Assembly (NCBI RefSeq): GCF_000389965.1
Contig: NC_021191.1
Span: 5,829,501-5,893,500 of the forward strand
From: Actinoplanes sp. N902-109
Lineage (GTDB): Bacteria; Actinomycetota; Actinomycetes; Mycobacteriales; Micromonosporaceae
Direction: 5' to 3'
Length of the DNA: 64,000 nt
In this document: in pieces, positions 41,982 to 49,851 of the stretch
How the letters are laid out: every line of letters begins with the position of its first letter
Numbering within the stretch: position 1 is the stretch's first letter
Notes under the pieces: model-generated
What the model was told of the DNA's origin: nothing
Seen by the model: the letters and a program-made list of their open reading frames with translations, nothing else
Database searches by the model: none
Translations under genes and position numbers: made by a program

Positions 41982-42580
41982 CGGTGGTAGCCGTTGTGCC
42001 GGGGGCAGAGGTGGCCGGCCGGGTCGAGCGGCTGGCCGCACAGCGGGCACGGCGGACGCCCGGCGTTGACCACCCGGCGGGCCCGGTCGATGAACGCGCG
42101 GGTCGCCTCGGGGGTCAGCCGCACCCGCAGTCGGTCGAGGTCGTCGTCGGGCTCGTCGTCCTCGTCCTCGTCGTCGTCGTCGCCCAGGGCCGGTTCGTCG
42201 TCGTCCCCGGCCAGCTCCGCCTCGGGATCGGCCTCACCGGCCTCGATCGCCTCGATCACGACGGTGGTGGTGTCGACGTCGAACGCCAGCCCCAGGGTGC
42301 CGACGCGGAACTCCTCGTCGACCGGGGTGTCGAGCGGCTCGTTGTCGTTCACGGCGAGCGGGGACGTCTGCGGCAGCTCGACCCCGAACCGCCGGCTGGC
42401 CTCGGTGAGCAGCTCTTCGAGCTTCTCGGCGAGCAGCGACACCTGGACCTTCTCCAGCGCCACGCTGACCACCCGCCCGCCACCGCGGGCCTGCAGGAAG
42501 AACGTCCGGTCGCCCGGCTCGCCCACCGTCCCGGCGACGAACCGCTCCGGCGGCTCGAAAGCATGCACCTGGTGGGTCAT
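41978..42580 (-). CDS. DUF3090 family protein with C-terminal zinc-ribbon-like end
   Basis: A 200-residue protein. It shows the DUF3090 opening H-Q-V-H-A-F-E-P-P-E-R-F-V-A-G-T-V-G and F-F-L-Q-A-R. A very acidic linker follows (about residues 118-145), and a C-terminal C-P-L-C-G-Q-P-L-D-P-x-G-H-x-C-P-R-H could bind zinc. ATG at 42580. It is translationally coupled to the SCO1664-type gene, and the pair is conserved in actinobacteria. Function unknown. Confidence 0.9.
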   Translation of the reverse strand: MTHQVHAFEPPERFVAGTVGEPGDRTFFLQARGGGRVVSVALEKVQVSLLAEKLEELLTEASRRFGVELPQTSPLAVNDNEPLDTPVDEEFRVGTLGLAFDVDTTTVVIEAIEAGEADPEAELAGDDDEPALGDDDDEDEDDEPDDDLDRLRVRLTPEATRAFIDRARRVVNAGRPPCPLCGQPLDPAGHLCPRHNGYHR

Positions 42581-42689
42581 AGCAACGACCCTATCCGCCC
42601 GCGCGCGGGCGCGCGCAACGCACCGGGCCGGTTCGCCGAGGGCGCAACGCGAGTGCACACAGCAGTAACAGGGCAGTAACGAGACGTGA

Positions 42690-43370
42690 TCAGACGCCCC
42701 CTCCGGCACCGCCGCCCACCGCGGCGTCCGAGGACGCGCCGGCCGCTTTGACGGGTACGAGACCCGCGAGGTCAGCGGTGTCGTTGAGCCGGACGAGGAA
42801 CGGCCGGGTGGGGGTGTAGCGGATCACGCTGACCGACGCCGGATCGGCCACGATGCGCTGGAACTCATCCAGGTGCAGCCCCATCGCGTCGGCGACGATG
42901 GCCTTGATCACATCGCCGTGGCTGCACGCCAGCCACAGCGCGTCCGGCCCGTGCTCGGCGGTCACCCGGGCGTCCCAGCGCCGGATCGCGGCCACCGCCC
43001 GCGCGGACATCGCCGCCATGGCCTCGCCACCGGGGAACACCACCGCGCTGGGGTGCTGCTGCACCACCGGCCACAGCGGGTCCTTGGCCAGCTCGGACAG
43101 CGGGCGGCCCTCCCAGTCGCCGTACCCGCACTCGATGAGCCCGTCGTCCACCTGCGGGACCACCCCGGGCAGGGCCAGCTCCAGGGTCTGCCGGCAGCGG
43201 ATCAGCGGGCTGGTGACCACCGCCGCCAGGGGTAGCTCACGGAGCCGCTCCCCGACTCGTTTGGCCTGGTCACGGCCGGTGTCGTCGAGTTCGACAGGCT
43301 GGTGCCCGGCGAGCCCGCCGGATGCGTTCGCGGTGGTCCGCCCGTGGCGGAGCAGCAGGACTGTCGCCAC
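42690..43370 (-). CDS. Histidine phosphatase family protein
   Basis: A 226-residue phosphatase of the phosphoglycerate mutase-like branch. The catalytic L-L-R-H-G-R-T-T-A-N lies near residue 8, the second Arg in V-V-T-S-P-L-I-R-C-R-Q-T, and the second His in L-A-C-S-H-G-D-V. The actinobacterial MSMEG_4193-type phosphatases found beside mshC look the same. GTG at 43370, two bases after the LLM stop. The substrate is not known. Confidence 0.92.
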   Translation of the reverse strand: MATVLLLRHGRTTANASGGLAGHQPVELDDTGRDQAKRVGERLRELPLAAVVTSPLIRCRQTLELALPGVVPQVDDGLIECGYGDWEGRPLSELAKDPLWPVVQQHPSAVVFPGGEAMAAMSARAVAAIRRWDARVTAEHGPDALWLACSHGDVIKAIVADAMGLHLDEFQRIVADPASVSVIRYTPTRPFLVRLNDTADLAGLVPVKAAGASSDAAVGGGAGGGV

Positions 43371-43372
43371 GG

Positions 43373-44425
43373 TTACCCGGCCACCCCGGCTGCCTCGTAC
43401 GCCTCGGCCACGGTGCGCAGGGTGGCGATGCCGGTCTCGCGGTCGCCCACGTACAGGCTGACCGACAGCGTGCCGACGCCTGCCGCGGCGTACTCCTTGA
43501 TCCGCTCGACGATGCGCTCCTTGGGCCCGCACAACGACGTACGGTCGATGAAGTCCTGGGGCACGGCCGCCGCCGCGTCGCGCACCTTGCGGTCCAGATA
43601 GAGGTCCTGGACCTGCTTCGCCTCGTCGGCATATCCCATCCGTACGGCGAGCTGGTTGTAGAAATTCTGCTCCCGGCTGCCCATGCCACCGACGTACAGC
43701 GCCGCATAGGGCCGGATCGCGTCGGCGCACGCGGCGACGTCGGGGCCGATCGACACCGGGACGGTCGGGCAGACGTCGAACCCGGTCATGTCGCTGCCGG
43801 CCTTGGCCCGGCCCCGCCCGATGTGCTCCAGCAGCTCGCCCGCCGCGTCCGGGGCGAAGAAGATCGCCAGCCAGCCGTCGGCGATCTCCCCGGCCAGTTC
43901 CAGGTTCTTCGGCCCCACCGCCGCGAGATAGATGGGCACGGCGGCCCGGGGCGGATGGAAGCCCAGTCGTAACGCCTTGCCGGCACCGTCCGGGAGCGGG
44001 AGCCGATAGTGCTCACCGTCGTACGCGACGGGCTTGCGGGCGATCGCCAGCTTGACGATGTCGACGTACTCCCGGGTGCGCGCGAGCGGCTTGGCGAAAC
44101 GCACCCCGTGCCAGCCCTCGGACACCTGCGGCCCGGACACGCCCAGCCCCAGCCGGAACCGGCCGCCGGAGAGGGTGTCGATCGTCGCCGCGGTCATCGC
44201 CGTCATCGCTGGGCTGCGCGCGGGGATCTGCATGACCGCCGCGCCGACGTCGATCTGCTGCGTCTGCCCGGCGATCCACGCCAGCATGCTGGGCGAGTCC
44301 GAGCCGTACGCCTCCGCCGCCCACACCACGGAGTAGCCGAGCCGGTCGGCCTCCTGTGCCATGGCGAGATGGTCGGCGGGCGTGGTCCACGAGGTCTGAT
44401 AGCCGAGGCTGAAGCCGAGCCGCAC
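43373..44425 (-). CDS. LLM-class F420-dependent oxidoreductase
   Basis: A 350-residue member of the luciferase-like monooxygenase family that uses coenzyme F420 in actinobacteria. Typical blocks are LGFSLGYQTSWT, Y-S-V-V-W-A-A-E-A-Y-G-S-D, TATIDTLSGGRFRLGLGVSGPQV and P-I-Y-L-A-A-V-G-P-K-N. The TIM barrel is complete. GTG at 44425 with GGAGGACCC upstream. First gene of the mshC series. The physiological substrate is unknown. Confidence 0.92.
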   Translation of the reverse strand: MRLGFSLGYQTSWTTPADHLAMAQEADRLGYSVVWAAEAYGSDSPSMLAWIAGQTQQIDVGAAVMQIPARSPAMTAMTAATIDTLSGGRFRLGLGVSGPQVSEGWHGVRFAKPLARTREYVDIVKLAIARKPVAYDGEHYRLPLPDGAGKALRLGFHPPRAAVPIYLAAVGPKNLELAGEIADGWLAIFFAPDAAGELLEHIGRGRAKAGSDMTGFDVCPTVPVSIGPDVAACADAIRPYAALYVGGMGSREQNFYNQLAVRMGYADEAKQVQDLYLDRKVRDAAAAVPQDFIDRTSLCGPKERIVERIKEYAAAGVGTLSVSLYVGDRETGIATLRTVAEAYEAAGVAG

Positions 44426-44590
44426 GGGTCCTCCCGTTCTGCCGCGGAGCACCGATGTTCCGCGATAGCCACCCTAGCCGCACACGGTCAGTGATCTTCT
44501 GCTGGTTGCGTCGCCTACCCGACCGATCTGCGGCCTGATCGAGCTGCTCGGAGCGTTCCGCCGGTGGTCGGCGCTGAATATTGTTCATGC

Positions 44591-45607
44591 ATGCAACAGC
44601 GACCGCTCGGCCGGAGTGGGCTGGCGGTCACGCGGCTCGGTCTCGGCACCATGACGTGGGGCCGGGACACCGACCCCGACGACGCGGCCGCGCAGCTCAA
44701 GCTGTTCCTGGACGCCGGCGGCACGCTGATCGACACCGCCGACGTGTACGGCGACGGCGACGCCGAGGCGGTGATCGGCTCGCTGCTGGATCATCTGGTC
44801 CCCCGCGACGAGGTGATCATCGCCACCAAGGCCGGCCTGGGTCACGCCGGGTTCCGGCGCCGCGACAGCTCCCGCGGGCACCTGCTGCGCGCGCTGGAGA
44901 CTTCCCTGCGCCGGCTGGGCACCGACTACGTCGACCTGTGGCAACTGCACGGCTACGACCCGTACACCCCGATGGAGGAGACCCTCGCGGCGCTGGACCA
45001 TGCGGTCGCCAGCGGCAAGGTGCGCTATGTCGGGGTGTCGAACTTCGCCGGCTGGCAGACCGCCCAGTTCGCCACGTGGCAGCGAGCCTTCCCGACCCGG
45101 GCGCCCATCGTCGCCACCCAGGTCGAATACTCCCTGCTCGAACGCGGTATCGAACGCGAGGTCCTGCCCGCCGCCGGGACGCTGGGCATCGGCGTGCTCC
45201 CCTGGTCCCCGCTGGGCCGCGGCGTCCTGACCGGCAAGTACCGCAACGGCCGCCCGCTGGACTCCCGGGCCGCCACCGACCACCTGGCGCCGTTCGTGCA
45301 GACCTATCTCGAACCGCGCAGCTCCAGCATCGTCGAGGCGGTGGTCACCGCGGCCGCCGGCCTGGGCGTCGAACCGCTGGAGGTGGCGCTGGCCTGGATC
45401 CGCGACCGCCCCGGCGTGACCGCACCGATCCTCGGCGCCCGCACCGCCGGCCAGCTGCAGGGGGCACTGCTCAGCGAGGACCTCACGCTGCCGGCCGAGA
45501 TCGCCGGTGCCCTCGACGACGTGTCAGCCGTGCCGGTGGGTTACCCGGAACGCGAGGGCCTGACCGGCCCGGGGGCTGGTCACCCGCCGGAGCCTGGCGC
45601 ATATTAG
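44591..45607 (+). CDS. Aldo/keto reductase
   Basis: A 338-residue NADPH-dependent aldo/keto reductase. Catalytic positions: T-L-I-D-T-A-D-V-Y-G, I-I-A-T-K-A-G and D-L-W-Q-L-H-G-Y-D. The cofactor end P-I-L-G-A-R-T marks the branch related to YghZ/IolS-type enzymes. ATG at 44591; an in-frame start nine codons upstream is not family-like. It lies six bases before the DUF5703 gene, which is a common actinobacterial pair. Confidence 0.93.
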   Translation: MQQRPLGRSGLAVTRLGLGTMTWGRDTDPDDAAAQLKLFLDAGGTLIDTADVYGDGDAEAVIGSLLDHLVPRDEVIIATKAGLGHAGFRRRDSSRGHLLRALETSLRRLGTDYVDLWQLHGYDPYTPMEETLAALDHAVASGKVRYVGVSNFAGWQTAQFATWQRAFPTRAPIVATQVEYSLLERGIEREVLPAAGTLGIGVLPWSPLGRGVLTGKYRNGRPLDSRAATDHLAPFVQTYLEPRSSSIVEAVVTAAAGLGVEPLEVALAWIRDRPGVTAPILGARTAGQLQGALLSEDLTLPAEIAGALDDVSAVPVGYPEREGLTGPGAGHPPEPGAY

Positions 45608-45612
45608 AGCGC

Positions 45613-45804
45613 ATGGACTACGAATACGCGCCGCTCCGGTTGCCATCGAACGTCGATCGTCTGACCGCTGCGGCGCAGCTGGCCATCCAAGCCGAATTCT
45701 CCGGCTGGGAGCTCGCCCGCGTCCAACTCTTCCGCGACGGCACCCGCCAGGTCATGCTCCGCCGCAAGGTGCGCGACACCCCGCAGCCCGGCCTCTCCAT
45801 CTGA
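45613..45804 (+). CDS. DUF5703 family small protein
   Basis: A 63-residue protein with the DUF5703 pattern M-D-Y-E-Y-A-P-L-R-L-P, then A-I-Q-A-E-F-S-G-W-E-L-A-R-V-Q-L-F-R-D-G-T-R-Q-V. It is one small alpha/beta domain. ATG at 45613, five bases after the aldo/keto reductase stop, so it is co-transcribed. Function unknown. Confidence 0.88.
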   Translation: MDYEYAPLRLPSNVDRLTAAAQLAIQAEFSGWELARVQLFRDGTRQVMLRRKVRDTPQPGLSI

Positions 45805-45812
45805 CGCCCGCG

Positions 45813-46087
45813 TCATCGGCTCCTGGCGAAGATCTCCGCACCGAGCACGGCGAGCCTGGCGTGGCGCTCGCTGCCCGGCTTGGCGGTGAAGATCAGCAGC
45901 GACTACGCCTGATCCGGATCGAGCAACACCTGACAGCACAGCCCCAGGCGGCCCACCTCCGGGTGCGCGAAGCGCTTGGCAGTGCTCCACCTCAGCCCGG
46001 CCTCCTGCTTCTCCCCCAGCCCGGCGAACTCCTCGCTCTCGCGCCGAAGGCTTGAGACCAAGAGCGCGTCGGCGCCCCGGCGAAGCG
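45813..46087 (-). pseudogene. Remnant of an XRE regulator with MmyB-type ligand domain
   Basis: Reading the minus strand through one TAG gives SLRRESEEFAGLGEKQEAG, then STAKRFAHPEVGRLGLCCQVLL, stop, then SLLIFTAKPGSERHARLAVL and a TGA at 45813-45815. This matches the C-terminal half of the MmyB-type ligand-binding domain of helix-turn-helix regulators (the F-x-H-P-x-V-G-x-L and T-A-x-P-G-S motifs). The DNA-binding half is missing and there is an internal stop near 45918, so the gene is dead. Confidence 0.75.
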
Positions 46088-46137
46088 ACCAGGCGACGCC
46101 GATCGGCCGGGATCAGTCGCAGTTCTGGTCCTGATTC

Positions 46138-47091
46138 TCAGGCGAGATCGATGACGACCTTCCCATGGACGTGCCGGCCTGCCTGCAGCTCGACCGCGGC
46201 GCGGATCTCGCCGACGGAGAAGGTCGCCGCGATCGGCACGCGGAGCCGGCCCTGCGCGGCCAGGTGGGCGATCTCCTCGATGGCGCCGGGGGCGGCGTTG
46301 GCGCCGTTGGCCGGCGTGACGCCGGCCACGACGGCGGCGATCGTGCTCATCCGGGCATCCGGCACGCCCAGTTCGCGGGCCACCGTGATCGTGTCGGTGC
46401 CGTGCAGGTCGAGGGCCGCGGTGACGCCGGCGGGGGCCAGCTCGCAGACCCGGTCGGCCAGCCCTTCGCCGTACGTGACCGGCTCGGCCCCCAGGGCCCG
46501 CAGGGCGTCGGCGGAGGTGGCTGATCCGGTTCCGATGACCCGCGCGCCGGCGAGCCGGGCGAGCTGGACGGCGAACACGCCGACCCCGCCACCCGCGCCA
46601 CCGACGAGCAGCGTGTCGGACGGGCTGGGGTTGACGACAGCGAGCGCGGCGGCGGCCGTGCACCCCGCGATGGACAACGTGGCGGCGATCCGGTCGTCGA
46701 GGCTGTCCGGCGTGTGGTGGACATCGCCACCCTTGCCGATGTGACCGGGTGCGTCCACGACCACGTAGTCCGCGACGCTGCGGGAGAAGGCACCGCCGAA
46801 CACCCGGTCGCCGACCTTGAACTGGTCACCGACCCCGTCACCGACCTCGTCGACGATGCCCGCGTAGTCGTTGCCGAACCCGCACGGCAGGCTCAGCCCG
46901 AAACGGGCGGCAGTGGCCGGGTCGGAGGTCATGAACCAGTCCATCGGGTTCAGGCCGGCCGCCGTGACGCGCACGCGGACCTGCCCGGCGCCGGCCCGCG
47001 GGACGGGCACCTCACGCAACTCTAGGGCCTCGGGGCCGCCGAACGACTCGACGAACTGGACCGCCCGGCTGGTAATGGTAGATGTGCTCAT
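46138..47091 (-). CDS. NADP-dependent quinone oxidoreductase-like (zinc-free MDR)
   Basis: A 317-residue medium-chain dehydrogenase/reductase of the quinone reductase branch. It shows G-G-P-E-A-L-E-L-R-E-V-P, V-T-A-A-G-L-N-P-M-D-W-F, F-G-N-D-Y-A-G-I-V-D-E-V-G and the nucleotide motif L-L-V-G-G-A-G-G-G-V-G. The structural zinc cysteines are absent. ATG at 47091. It is divergent from a TetR gene, and a perfect 8+8 inverted repeat lies between them, so it is probably repressed by that regulator. Confidence 0.92.
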   Translation of the reverse strand: MSTSTITSRAVQFVESFGGPEALELREVPVPRAGAGQVRVRVTAAGLNPMDWFMTSDPATAARFGLSLPCGFGNDYAGIVDEVGDGVGDQFKVGDRVFGGAFSRSVADYVVVDAPGHIGKGGDVHHTPDSLDDRIAATLSIAGCTAAAALAVVNPSPSDTLLVGGAGGGVGVFAVQLARLAGARVIGTGSATSADALRALGAEPVTYGEGLADRVCELAPAGVTAALDLHGTDTITVARELGVPDARMSTIAAVVAGVTPANGANAAPGAIEEIAHLAAQGRLRVPIAATFSVGEIRAAVELQAGRHVHGKVVIDLA

Positions 47092-47122
47092 GCTGAGCTG
47101 ACTCCTCGAGAAGACGGCAACA

Positions 47123-47148
47123 GCGAAACGGACTATGCTTCGTTTCGC
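47123..47148. promoter_or_regulatory. TetR operator candidate between tetR and oxidoreductase
   Basis: Perfect inverted repeat GCGAAACG (47123-47130) and CGTTTCGC (47141-47148) around GACTATGCTT. It lies about 31 bases upstream of both starts, in the divergent promoter region, and the spacer contains a -10-like TATGCT. The size and symmetry fit a TetR-family operator. Confidence 0.8.
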
Positions 47149-47179
47149 CGGAGCCAGCCTAACAGGAGCATGATCCGTT

Positions 47180-47752
47180 TTGACAGAGCCGACCCCGTCG
47201 CCGTCCCGGGCGGATGCCGCGCGCAACCGCAAGCAGCTCCTCGAGGTGGCCACCCGCGTCTTCGCCTCCGCCGACTCCGAGCCGTCACTGCGAGAGATCG
47301 CACGGGAGGCGGGGGTGGGAATCGCCACGCTCTACCGGCACTTCCCGACCCGTGAAGCCCTTGTCGCTGCCGTGTACGCCGACCAGGTGGCCCGGCTCAC
47401 CGAGGGCGCGGGCCAACTCCGCACGTCGCTTACCCCGGCCCTGGCGTTGCGGCGCTGGATGGACCTGTTCGGCGACTGGATCGCCACCAAGGACGGCATG
47501 CTCAGCACCCTGCTCGCCATGATCGAGTCCGAGCAGCTCCCGCATGCCCGGACGCACACCGACCTGATCGCCGCGATCGACGACCTGCTCCGCGCCGGGC
47601 ACGCGACGGGAGAACTCCGCACTGACGTCACCGCCGAGGACGTCGCCGCCCACCTGATCGGCATCTTCACGGTCGCACCGCTACCCGAGCATGCCGCACG
47701 GGCCGATCGCCTGCTGAACATCCTGATGCACGGCCTGCGCCCCACCACCTAG
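47180..47752 (+). CDS. TetR/AcrR family regulator
   Basis: A 190-residue repressor. The N-terminal helix-turn-helix is R-K-Q-L-L-E-V-A-T-R-V-F-A, then L-R-E-I-A-R-E-A-G-V-G-I-A-T-L-Y-R-H-F-P-T-R-E-A-L. The C-terminal helical ligand domain resembles the SbtR type (LRRWMDLFGDWIATKDG). The start is TTG at 47180 with AGGAGC upstream. It probably controls the divergent quinone reductase through the inverted repeat between them. The stop TAG lies against the left end of the IS element, so the native C-terminus could have been longer. Confidence 0.9.
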   Translation: MTEPTPSPSRADAARNRKQLLEVATRVFASADSEPSLREIAREAGVGIATLYRHFPTREALVAAVYADQVARLTEGAGQLRTSLTPALALRRWMDLFGDWIATKDGMLSTLLAMIESEQLPHARTHTDLIAAIDDLLRAGHATGELRTDVTAEDVAAHLIGIFTVAPLPEHAARADRLLNILMHGLRPTT

Positions 47753-48678
47753 GGGGTGTTTGGAATGTTGATCGTTCGTTGAGCATGCGTGGCGCGCGGT
47801 GACCTGACGAACGATCAGTGGGCCAGGCTCGAGGCGGTGCTGCCCGAGGTGCGGATGGGCCGCCCGCCTCGGGATCGCCGGACGGTGATCAACGCGATCA
47901 GGTGGCGGGTGAGGACGGGGTCGCCGTGGCGTGACATGCCCGAGCGGTACGGGCCTGGGGAGACCGCGTACGGGCTGTTCAGATAGTGGCAGCGTGACGG
48001 TGTCCGGACCGAGATCCTGACCCGGTTGCAGGCCGCTGCTGACGCTGGACAGATCATCACTTGGGATGTATCGGTCGATTCCACCGTGTGCCGGGCTCAT
48101 CAGCACGCCGCCGGTGCCCGCAGAAGGGGGAGGATCAGAAACATCCGCCGGGTGGGGTGGACACCGAGCCCAACGACCACGCCCTCGGCCGGTCACGTGG
48201 CGGGTTGAGCACGAAACTGCATCTGGCTTGTGAGCAAGGCCAGCGTCCGCTGTCGATGGTGGTCACGGCCGGGCAGGCCGGTGACAGCCCGCAGTTCGGT
48301 GCGGTCCTAGCTGGCATCCGGGTGCCTCGGCGGGGGCCGGGCCGGGCCAGGACCCGCCCGGATCGGGTCCTGGCCGACAAGGCTTACAGCTCCCGCGGTA
48401 ATCGGGCTGAACTGCGGCGACGTGGTATCCGGGCGACTATCGGTGAGCCGGCGGACCAGGCCGGGCACCGGCTACGACGGGGTTCGGCTGGCGGTAGACC
48501 ACCGGCCTTCGACCGCGAGATCTACAAGCAGCGCCACGCTGTGGAGTGTGGCATCAACCGGCTCAAGCGGCACCGTACCGTCGCCACCCGCTACGACAAG
48601 TTGGCCGTACGCTACCTCGCCACCGTCCGCATCGCCGCTATCGGCGAGTGGCTCCGATAACTTCACAAACACTCCCTC
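47753..48678. mobile_element. IS5-family insertion sequence, inactivated
   Basis: An element of about 926 bp with imperfect terminal inverted repeats: the left end GGGGTGTTTGGAATGTT and the right end, read inward, GAGGGAGTGTTTGTGAAGTT. It carries a two-frame DDE transposase with an extra internal stop. It sits directly at the TetR stop codon. A short target duplication could not be identified with confidence. Confidence 0.85.
47789..48660 (+). pseudogene. IS5-family (IS427-like) transposase, broken
   Basis: The first part reads ARGDLTNDQWARLEAVLPE, then WRVRTGSPWRDMPERYG, and hits TAG at 47984-47986 inside F-R-stop-W-Q-R-D-G-V. The same frame resumes with DVSVDSTVCRAHQHAAGA, which holds the first catalytic Asp. 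A -1 shift at the G-run A-AGG-GGG near 48122 leads to the second frame with L-A-D-K-A-Y-S-S (second Asp) and H-A-V-E-C-G-I-N-R-L-K (Glu). The -1 shift is the normal programmed type for this group, but the TAG is a disabling mutation. Confidence 0.88.
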
Positions 48679-49018
48679 GCGACGCGCCTGGTTCAACTCA
48701 GACGTCACCAGGGGGCTACAGGAGCGGGATGACCGTCCCGGACACCATGTCGACGGCCTGACGGCGCAAGGCGGCGTTCACGGCAGCCAAGACAACTGCA
48801 TCGCCCCAAGTAGCCGGCGCCCGCCAGCAGACAAAACTCCCCCAGTCACAGGGTCACCCAGCCAAGAACGCAGCATTACGCCCCGGCCGGTTCTCGTCGT
48901 TCACGGAGCAGTGGTCCACCTTGCCAAACCAGACGTTGACCCCGAACCAAGCCGAGCCCCGGCAGGTGCACCGCCTCCCCCACCGCACCCAGACTCTTCC
49001 CCCACCGCACCCAAAGTC
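48679..49018. other. Intergenic region after the IS element
   Basis: About 340 bases with no recognised gene. Near 48970-49012 the motif CCCCCACCGCACCCA occurs twice in tandem. Base composition is slightly lower in GC than the surroundings. It may be debris from earlier insertions. Confidence 0.5.
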
Positions 49019-49121
49019 GCACTTCGCCCCGTCGGCGTCGACGGCGCCAAAAATGACAAGGCGCCCTCTGCCGTAGTCATTTTTGGTGCCGTCGACGCCG
49101 ACTGCCCTCAGGGCGAAGTGC
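49019..49121. repeat. Long interrupted inverted repeat (MITE- or structured-RNA-like)
   Basis: Outer arms GCACTTCGCCC (49019-49029) and GGGCGAAGTGC (49111-49121) are perfect. The inner 27-base arms (49031-49057 and 49076-49102) match at 26 of 27 positions, and the odd pair is a G-U in RNA. The loop is 18 bases, and an 8-base bulge lies on the right side only. It is far longer than a normal terminator and lies 27 bases beyond the stop of the next leftward gene. Confidence 0.85.
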
Positions 49122-49148
49122 CAGCCGAGCGAAGCGAGGCCATCAAAC

Positions 49149-49817
49149 TCAGTGGTTGTGCCCCGCGTGGTCGTCCTCTTCGTCGGGCAGGAACGGGTGC
49201 TCGTCCAGCCGTCCGACGAGCAGGTCGTCCGGACCGGGGGCGAACGGCCCGGCCCCGTCCTCGTCCGCGAACGCTTCCAGGTCCAGCGGTTCGCGCACCT
49301 CGGAGACCGTCAGCAACCCGTCCAGCGGCTCCAGCTCCGGCACGTCCAGCGACGACAGCGACCCGTCGCCGGCCTGCAGCAGCTCCAGCACCGCCTCGCC
49401 GACCGATTCGACCGGGCCGGCTTCCTCGTCGGCGGGGACGAGGTTGCGGCGGGCGGCGTCGGCGACCCGGAGCAGGGCGCCCACGCTGGGGACCCGGTAG
49501 TCGCGGCGCTGGCGCACCGAGACGACCTGGGGGTAGGGGTCGGCGGAGGCGCCGTCCAGCCCGGTGACGGCCCCGCCGAAGCGGGCGTCGGCCTCGTCGG
49601 GGTCGATCGACTCGACGTCCCACGGTGTCACCTCGCCGTACGCTTCGAGCAGCTGCTCGTCGTAGGCGAAGGAGGCGTTGTTCAGGTCGACGTAGGCCTG
49701 CCACACGTCGTCGTCGTCGACCCGGCCCTGGGCGGCCTTGACCGCGGCCAGGTGCGCCCGGGCAGCCTCCACAACGCGCTCGAGGGCGGCGTCCAGCTCC
49801 GCGTTCTGGTCGGTCAT
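49149..49817 (-). CDS. Conserved hypothetical acidic protein
   Basis: A 222-residue, strongly acidic soluble protein. The N-terminal helical part reads ALERVVEAARAHLAAVKAAQG and WQAYVDLNNASFAYDEQLLEAYGEVTPWD. A middle segment Q-V-V-S-V-R-Q-R-R-D-Y-R-V is followed by an Asp/Glu/Leu-rich half. It ends in D-D-H-A-G-H-N-H, a possible metal-binding tail. It resembles uncharacterised actinobacterial proteins. ATG at 49817, 34 bases after the M20 peptidase stop, so likely co-transcribed. Confidence 0.82.
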   Translation of the reverse strand: MTDQNAELDAALERVVEAARAHLAAVKAAQGRVDDDDVWQAYVDLNNASFAYDEQLLEAYGEVTPWDVESIDPDEADARFGGAVTGLDGASADPYPQVVSVRQRRDYRVPSVGALLRVADAARRNLVPADEEAGPVESVGEAVLELLQAGDGSLSSLDVPELEPLDGLLTVSEVREPLDLEAFADEDGAGPFAPGPDDLLVGRLDEHPFLPDEEDDHAGHNH

Positions 49818-49851
49818 GGTCAGATGGTTCCTCTCGGGGATGTCAGTGAAG

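Noticed and set aside
47960..48130. Both transposase breaks as degenerative mutations
   Set aside because: The -1 shift at the G-run is normal programmed frameshifting for IS427-type elements. Only the TAG at 47984-47986 counts as damage.
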